Shown here: piece after piece, positions 5,676 through 9,106 of the stretch | Layout: every line of letters begins with the position of its first letter | Numbering within the stretch: position 1 is the stretch's first letter | NCBI GenBank assembly: GCA_003511845.1 | Contig: DOIV01000084.1 | Coordinates: forward strand, 1-9,106 | Origin: Flavobacteriaceae bacterium | Lineage (GTDB): Bacteria > Bacteroidota > Bacteroidia > Flavobacteriales > Flavobacteriaceae | Direction of reading: 5' to 3' | Length of the DNA stretch: 9,106 bases | Program-made: the position numbers and the translations under genes | The notes under the pieces: generated by a model | Databases searched by the model: none | Seen by the model: only the letters and a program-made list of their open reading frames with translations | Told to the model about the DNA's origin: nothing

Positions 5676-7592
5676 ATGCTAAACGCACATAATGTAACGG
5701 TTTCTTTTGCAGGAGAAGATTTGTTTTCTGGTATCACTTTTAAGCTTGATGCAGGCAATAGAGTAGGGTTGGTAGGTAAAAACGGAGCTGGTAAATCTAC
5801 CTTGTTGAAAATAATTGCCAAAGATCAAGAATTTGACAAAGGCACAATGGCCTTAGAAAAAGATGTTAGAATAGGTTTTTTAAGACAAGATATTGATTTT
5901 GTGTTAGGAAGAACTGTCTTAGAAGAGTCCTATCAAGCATTTACTGAGATAAAAAAAGTTGAAAAGCAATTAGAAGAAGTTAACATAGCTTTAGTAGAAA
6001 GAACGGATTATGAAAGTGAATCTTACCATCAACTGATGGTTGATTTAAGTGATTTGACACATCGTTTTGAGTTGATTGGTGGTTATAATTACCAAGGGGA
6101 TACTGAAAAGATATTACAAGGTTTAGGTTTTAAGCGTGAAGATTTTAATCAACTTACTGATACGTTTTCTGGAGGATGGCGAATGCGGATTGAATTGGCA
6201 AAATTACTATTACAAAATAATGATATTTTACTATTAGATGAGCCTACTAACCATTTAGATATAGAATCGATTATTTGGTTAGAAGAGTTTTTAAAAGGTT
6301 ATTCAGGTGCAATTATGTTGGTTTCGCATGATAAAATGTTTTTAGATAATGTAACCAACCGTACCATTGAAATATCCTTAGGTAAAATTTACGATTACAA
6401 ATATAATTATTCAACGTATTTGACGCAACGTAATGAAATAAGAGAGAAACAGCTGCAATCACAAAAAAATCAAGAAAAAGAAATTAAGCGTACAGAACAG
6501 CTTATTGAAAAGTTTAGAGCGAAAGCGAATAAGGCTTCAATGGCACAATCGCTGATAAAAAAATTAAATAAGGTTGAGCGTATAGAAGTTGATGCTGAAG
6601 ACACTTCTGTAATGAAAGTCCGTTTTAATATTTCTATTCAGCCAGGTAAGGTAGTGTTAGAAACAAAGAATGTCTCGAAAAGTTATGGTGATAAGCATGT
6701 GCTTGAAGATGTTAATTTGTTAATAGAGCGAAATAGTAAAATTGCGTTTGTGGGGCAAAACGGACAAGGTAAGTCTACCTTGGCTAAAATGATAGTAGGT
6801 GATATTCCGTTTGAAGGCGATTTAAAATTGGGACATAATGTTCAGATAGGGTATTTCGCACAAAATCAAGCAGAGCATCTTGATGGAGAAAAAACGGTCT
6901 TAGAAACCATGGAAGACGCATCTACAGATGGGAATAGAATGAGAGTTAGAGATATGTTGGGTTCGTTTTTATTTGGCGGTGATGATGTAGAGAAGAAAGT
7001 AAAAGTACTTTCGGGTGGTGAGCGTAACCGATTGGCATTGTGTAAGATGTTGTTATCCCCTTTTAACGTTTTGGTGATGGATGAGCCTACCAATCATTTA
7101 GATATTGCTTCTAAAAACGTATTAAAAACAGCCTTGCATAATTTTGAAGGAACGTTAATTTTGGTTTCTCATGATCGTGATTTCTTACAAGGATTGACCA
7201 AAACGGTTTATGAGTTTAAAGATGGAAATATCAGAGAATATTTAGGCGATATAGATTATTACTTAGAAGAGCATAACCTTGAAAATATGCGTGAAGTTGA
7301 GAAAAAAACAAAAAAAGCAAAGGTTAAAAAAGCATCAAAAAGTAACTATAAAGAAGATAAGCAAAAAGAAAAACAGCATAAGCAAATACAAAATAAGCTT
7401 TCTAGAATTGAAACTGAAATTGCCAACCTTGAAAAAGACGTAGCCGAAATTGATAAAAAACTATCTGATGCTGTTGAGTATGAAAAACTGACTGCTCAAC
7501 CTGATTTTTTTGCTAATTATCAAGCAAAAAAAGATAAAATTGATAGCCTAATGCAAGAGTGGGAAACTTTACATGAAAGTTTGGTAAGATAA
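5676..7592 (+). CDS. ABC-F family ATPase (ribosome-associated type, Uup-like layout)
   Basis: This 638-residue soluble protein has two ATP-binding cassettes and no membrane segment, as in ABC-F proteins, which bind the ribosomal E site and act on stalled or modified translation. Cassette 1 has Walker A GKNGAGKST at 34-42, signature SGGWR at 165-169 and Walker B LLLDEPTNHLD with D188/E189. Cassette 2 has GQNGQGKST at 360-368, SGGER at 446-450 and MDEPTNHLD with D469/E470. A charged helical linker (about 235-325) between them is the P-site-tRNA interaction motif region. After about residue 540 comes a lysine-rich stretch and then a coiled-coil C-terminal domain, as in Uup. All catalytic residues are intact. 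Whether it is a housekeeping translation factor or gives antibiotic protection cannot be decided; the absence of resistance context favours housekeeping. The ATG at 5676 gives the expected MLNAHNVTVSF start. Confidence 0.93.
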   Translation: MLNAHNVTVSFAGEDLFSGITFKLDAGNRVGLVGKNGAGKSTLLKIIAKDQEFDKGTMALEKDVRIGFLRQDIDFVLGRTVLEESYQAFTEIKKVEKQLEEVNIALVERTDYESESYHQLMVDLSDLTHRFELIGGYNYQGDTEKILQGLGFKREDFNQLTDTFSGGWRMRIELAKLLLQNNDILLLDEPTNHLDIESIIWLEEFLKGYSGAIMLVSHDKMFLDNVTNRTIEISLGKIYDYKYNYSTYLTQRNEIREKQLQSQKNQEKEIKRTEQLIEKFRAKANKASMAQSLIKKLNKVERIEVDAEDTSVMKVRFNISIQPGKVVLETKNVSKSYGDKHVLEDVNLLIERNSKIAFVGQNGQGKSTLAKMIVGDIPFEGDLKLGHNVQIGYFAQNQAEHLDGEKTVLETMEDASTDGNRMRVRDMLGSFLFGGDDVEKKVKVLSGGERNRLALCKMLLSPFNVLVMDEPTNHLDIASKNVLKTALHNFEGTLILVSHDRDFLQGLTKTVYEFKDGNIREYLGDIDYYLEEHNLENMREVEKKTKKAKVKKASKSNYKEDKQKEKQHKQIQNKLSRIETEIANLEKDVAEIDKKLSDAVEYEKLTAQPDFFANYQAKKDKIDSLMQEWETLHESLVR

Positions 7593-7601
7593 TGTAGTAA
7601 T

Positions 7602-8282
7602 TTATTCTGCATTTTTAATTTTAATATCTTCTAAATAACGGCTACATGTTGTTAAAACATTATGACAGAAGTTGTACCATGGCATCCATCCAATATAATC
7701 GGTGTTTTTGTTGTTTTGTTTGACCGTAATTTTTAATTTAATCCATCGTTGTTTAGCACCCAAGATGTTGATTTTATAAAGATCTTCTATAGATTTGTCA
7801 TTTTCAAATAGCCAGTCTCTAGGGTTTATTCTTGTTTTTTCTGATTCAGTGCTAGGTCTTGAATAGATGTGTAATGGTTTTTTATTTGGTATTAATTTTT
7901 TACTCATAAAAACCGATTCATTAAAATCAGTATTTAAGTACTTATAATTAATCCAAAAATCAGCGTATTTTTTTGTTAATGAATCTAATTGAGATTTATT
8001 AAAGAAGTTGTCGCCATTATTGATAATTACTTGGTCTATTGATTTTATTTTGACACTATTATTTGAACTTTGACTTATAGTAATATAAGGCTCTATTATT
8101 TTATATTCAGCCTGAGTTAAGTATTTAATGATTTTTTCATCTATATTCATTAAGGGTATAGAATCTTGTTTACTAATGGCTAAGTTAAATTCTAAATCAC
8201 ATTCGTTAATAACTTTAATTTGAGAGTTTATTGAAATTGAAAAAGCAATTACAAATGAAATGGTACAACTGAGTTTAAGCAT
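7602..8282 (-). CDS. Secreted protein with C-terminal SH3-like domain, uncharacterised
   Basis: From the ATG at 8282 the protein has 226 residues and begins with a signal peptide (MLKLSCTISFVIAFSISINS, then Q21). It should be exported; the cysteine at position 6 is too early for a lipobox. The middle part (about 22-130) is polar with no motif I recognise. Residues 133-205 look like a bacterial SH3-like fold: KPLHIYSRPS, then YKINILGAKQRWIKLKI, then DYIGWMPWYNFC. C206 and C213 in the tail (FCHNVLTTC) could form a disulfide. Such domains often bind peptides or cell-wall material, but no function can be assigned here. An upstream in-frame ATG at 8339 would add 19 residues (MKLNVTCIF...); 8282 is preferred because it starts a clean signal peptide. 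Its stop lies 9 bases from the ABC-F stop, and no terminator separates the two. Confidence 0.7.
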   Translation of the reverse strand: MLKLSCTISFVIAFSISINSQIKVINECDLEFNLAISKQDSIPLMNIDEKIIKYLTQAEYKIIEPYITISQSSNNSVKIKSIDQVIINNGDNFFNKSQLDSLTKKYADFWINYKYLNTDFNESVFMSKKLIPNKKPLHIYSRPSTESEKTRINPRDWLFENDKSIEDLYKINILGAKQRWIKLKITVKQNNKNTDYIGWMPWYNFCHNVLTTCSRYLEDIKIKNAE

Positions 8283-8318
8283 TTTGTCAATTTTGATGGT
8301 GCGTATTATTATGAATAT

Positions 8319-8326
8319 GCAAGTTA
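8319..8326 (-). promoter_or_regulatory. Weak -7-like element for the SH3-like gene
   Basis: The minus strand reads TAACTTGC from 8326 to 8319, one T short of TAnnTTTG. It lies about 37 bases before the ATG at 8282, similar to the distance seen for the DUF983 gene. If used, it would exclude the upstream ATG at 8339. The match is imperfect. Confidence 0.25.
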
Positions 8327-8391
8327 CATTTAATTTCATTTAAACTGTAAACAAAATATTTATCGAACGCAGGTTGTCAGAAGTATACTAT

Positions 8392-8435
8392 AAAAAACTA
8401 AAGCCATAACTAAGATAAAATCTTACTTATGGCTT
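8392..8435 (-). terminator. Strong minus-strand intrinsic terminator
   Basis: Positions 8401-8416 and 8420-8435 pair over 16 positions with a single mismatch and a 3-base AAA loop. The outer part is AAGCCATAA / TTATGGCTT. On the minus strand the stem is followed by TTTAG and six T residues (complement of 8392-8397). On the plus strand only four T residues follow. It therefore most likely ends transcription arriving from the right, that is, the small unit starting near 8720. Confidence 0.75.
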
Positions 8436-8463
8436 TTAGCTGAAAGATTAACACAAGTTGTAA

Positions 8464-8619
8464 TTACTTACGTTTACCATTTAGAAAACAGTATGCTTTG
8501 TTAATCATTTCTTTAAAATACAAGTCTAATCAGTAATATGTTAGTATCGAAACACTATCATTATGCTTAATCTTATATTTTAAATCGTTTTTAATAAATT
8601 TTCTTTTCCAATTATTCAT
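8464..8619 (-). pseudogene. Small reading frame interrupted by one in-frame TGA
   Basis: On the minus strand an ATG at 8619 opens a frame encoding MNNWKRKFIKNDLKYKIKHN and nine more residues, ending ...SILTYY at TGA (8532-8530). The same frame stays open for 21 more codons (LDLYFKEMINKAYCFLNGKR, then K) to TAA at 8466-8464. The joined product would have 51 codons with TGA at codon 30; a single TGG-to-TGA change would explain the break. It lies between a perfect -7 element (8727-8720) and a strong terminator (8435-8392), as an expressed small gene would. The residue mix is lysine- and tyrosine-rich, which AT-rich DNA can also produce by chance. It could be a decayed small gene, a 29-residue protein with untranslated tail, a non-coding RNA, or chance. 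I do not recognise the peptide. Confidence 0.3.
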
Positions 8620-8719
8620 GCTAAACACTTGGTGTAGAATGCTACCAAATTAAAGTCTTAAATGCTGTGTGAAAATCATTTCTCATTTGATTTTTTACGT
8701 TGAAAAAATAATTCTATAA

Positions 8720-8727
8720 CAAAGTTA
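8720..8727 (-). promoter_or_regulatory. -7 promoter element of a small minus-strand unit
   Basis: The minus strand reads TAACTTTG from 8727 to 8720, an exact TAnnTTTG match. The nearest TTTG (complement of 8755-8758) is 27 bases upstream, further than usual for a -33 element. Transcription from about 8715 would give a leader of about 95 bases before the ATG at 8619 and a transcript of roughly 320 bases ending at the terminator at 8392-8435. Confidence 0.5.
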
Positions 8728-8820
8728 CATTTTAATTTTTTCGCCTTAATACATCAAAAAAATACTTTAATTGTTCCAAACAACGTTTAAAATTTAAATA
8801 GGTATAAATTATTAAAAACA

Positions 8821-8836
8821 AAAAGAACGTTCTTTT
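8821..8836. repeat. Perfect 16-bp palindrome, possible operator
   Basis: AAAAGAACGTTCTTTT is a perfect 16-bp inverted repeat with no spacer, centred on GAACGTTC. Short perfect palindromes with this kind of core are typical binding sites for dimeric repressors such as TetR-family proteins, but no regulator gene is in the window. It lies about 100 bases upstream of the -7 element at 8727-8720. Confidence 0.55.
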
Positions 8837-8843
8837 AAGAATT

Positions 8844-8860
8844 TAAAATAGGCTATTTTA
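8844..8860. repeat. 17-bp palindrome with single-base centre
   Basis: TAAAATAG (8844-8851), G (8852) and CTATTTTA (8853-8860) form a perfect 8+1+8 inverted repeat only 7 bases to the right of the 16-bp palindrome. The two different palindromes side by side suggest a control site more than random AT-rich sequence. Confidence 0.45.
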
Positions 8861-8892
8861 GTTGTTTCTCTCTAGTATAAATACCAGCTATC

Positions 8893-8910
8893 TATAACCA
8901 AGTTATAACT
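8893..8910. repeat. Small overlapping dyads
   Basis: TATAAC (8893-8898) and GTTATA (8902-8907) flank CAA, and the same right arm forms the 10-bp perfect palindrome AGTTATAACT (8901-8910). These are short and AT-rich, so chance is a real possibility. They are noted because they continue the palindrome cluster to the left. Confidence 0.3.
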
Positions 8911-8927
8911 ATTTACAATTCTTATAC

Positions 8928-8956
8928 CAAAGATATAAAGATAGTGTGAAAGCAAA
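8928..8956 (-). promoter_or_regulatory. Second minus-strand promoter-like site
   Basis: On the minus strand a -33-like TTTG (complement of 8953-8956) is followed after 17 bases by TATCTTTG (8935 to 8928), an exact -7 match. Transcription would start near 8922 and run through the palindromes at 8910-8821 towards the small interrupted frame and the terminator at 8392-8435. It would act as a distal promoter in tandem with the one at 8720-8727. Confidence 0.4.
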
Positions 8957-9020
8957 AAACAAACAACTGTTTAGTTTTCAACAAGATATGAAGAGTGTTT
9001 ATCAACAAATGTTAATAGAA

Positions 9021-9052
9021 AAAGCCCTGCTTCTTGAAAGAAATAGGGCTTT
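9021..9052. terminator. Terminator-like hairpin near the right edge
   Basis: AAAGCCCT (9021-9028) pairs with AGGGCTTT (9045-9052). Inside, TTCT (9031-9034) pairs with AGAA (9039-9042) around a TGAA loop, separated by a 2x2 internal loop. On the minus strand it is followed by TTTTTCTATT, a fair terminator tail; on the plus strand only TTTAATA follows. If the plus-strand frame at 9056 is real, this hairpin sits 3 bases before its start codon and could affect its expression. If a minus-strand gene ends at 9075, it would be that gene's terminator. Confidence 0.55.
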
Positions 9053-9055
9053 AAT

Positions 9056-9106
9056 ATGATGAAGAAAAGAATAGTTATATTCTTACTTCTTTTATTCTTG
9101 CTTTTT
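9056..9106 (+). CDS. Possible start of an exported protein, cut by window end
   Basis: Two ATG codons in a row (9056 and 9059) open a frame that reads MMKKRIVIFLLLLFLLF to the edge of the window. This is a textbook signal-peptide beginning: two lysines and an arginine, then an unbroken hydrophobic run. The protein would be exported or membrane-anchored; nothing else can be said. A competing reading exists on the minus strand: a frame entering from the right encodes KARIKEVRI and stops at 9077-9075, 23 bases before the minus-facing terminator-like hairpin. Thymine-rich DNA always encodes hydrophobic residues, so the signal-peptide look is weaker evidence than usual. The two readings are close to equally supported, with a slight preference for the plus strand. 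Confidence 0.4.
   Translation, partial: MMKKRIVIFLLLLFLLF

Larger units (their letters stand above)
8728..9020. other. Non-coding AT-rich stretch with clustered palindromes
   Basis: No supported protein gene or tRNA is seen in these 293 bases. They contain perfect palindromes at 8821-8836 and 8844-8860, a small dyad at 8893-8910 and a promoter-like site at 8928-8956, each listed separately. A plus-strand frame open from 8898 to 9059, with possible GTG start at 8946, overlaps the hairpin at 9021-9052 and is not called. Confidence 0.5.

Noticed and set aside
5633..5821. Minus-strand open frame over the ABC-F start
   Set aside because: Overlaps the first cassette of ABC-F and shows no family features.
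6866..7093. Minus-strand open frame inside ABC-F cassette 2
   Set aside because: Antisense to the second signature motif and Walker B; clearly a shadow.
8283..8339. N-terminal extension of the SH3-like protein (MKLNVTCIFIIIRTIKIDK)
   Set aside because: The downstream ATG at 8282 starts a clean signal peptide, and a -7-like element lies within the extension.
8440..9020. tRNA, CRISPR array or insertion-sequence ends in the gene-poor region
   Set aside because: No cloverleaf with TTC-containing T-loop, no regularly spaced repeats and no paired terminal inverted repeats with a transposase were seen.
8898..9059. Plus-strand open frame with possible GTG start at 8946 (VKAKNKQLFSFQQDM...)
   Set aside because: It has no ATG before 8988, its end lies within and just past a terminator-like hairpin, and no upstream promoter is seen; probably chance.

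Overview
The window is AT-rich DNA (visibly about 30% GC) from a member of the Bacteroidota, most likely a gliding or T9SS-bearing Flavobacteriaceae. Three things point there: a gldK-gldL-gldM-gldN cluster, which is diagnostic of the type IX secretion/gliding machinery; promoter elements of the Bacteroidota type (-7 TAnnTTTG) in place of E. coli-type boxes; and start codons without clear Shine-Dalgarno sequences. I cannot name the genus with confidence.

Layout. Positions 1-3656 (+) hold the 3' end of gldK followed by complete gldL, gldM and gldN, with gaps shrinking from 107 to 44 to 10 bases. A strong intrinsic terminator at 3678-3713 closes this operon. GldL and GldM form the inner-membrane, proton-driven motor, and GldK and GldN form the periplasmic/outer-membrane ring that couples it to secretion of adhesins and other T9SS cargo. 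No gldO-like paralogue follows gldN. Next come a compact GC-richer hairpin element (3751-3800), a promoter and a FAD-dependent DAO-family oxidoreductase (+). A zinc-ribbon membrane protein of the DUF983 type (-) converges on it. Divergent from DUF983 is an ABC-F ATPase (+), which converges, with only 9 bases between stop codons, on a secreted SH3-like protein (-).

The last ~800 bases (8283-9106) hold no confident complete gene but are not empty. They contain a perfect -7 promoter element, a short reading frame broken by one in-frame TGA, and a strong terminator, which together look like a small minus-strand transcription unit (8727 down to 8392). To its right are a group of perfect palindromes (8821-8910), a second minus-strand promoter-like site (8928-8956), a terminator-like hairpin (9021-9052), and what may be the signal-peptide start of a plus-strand gene running off the right edge.

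The gld operon is well-known biology. The parts most worth a second look are the hairpin element at 3751-3800, the long dyad at 5551-5590, and the small interrupted unit and palindromes at 8392-8910. I do not see convincing evidence for a wholly new multi-gene system in this window.
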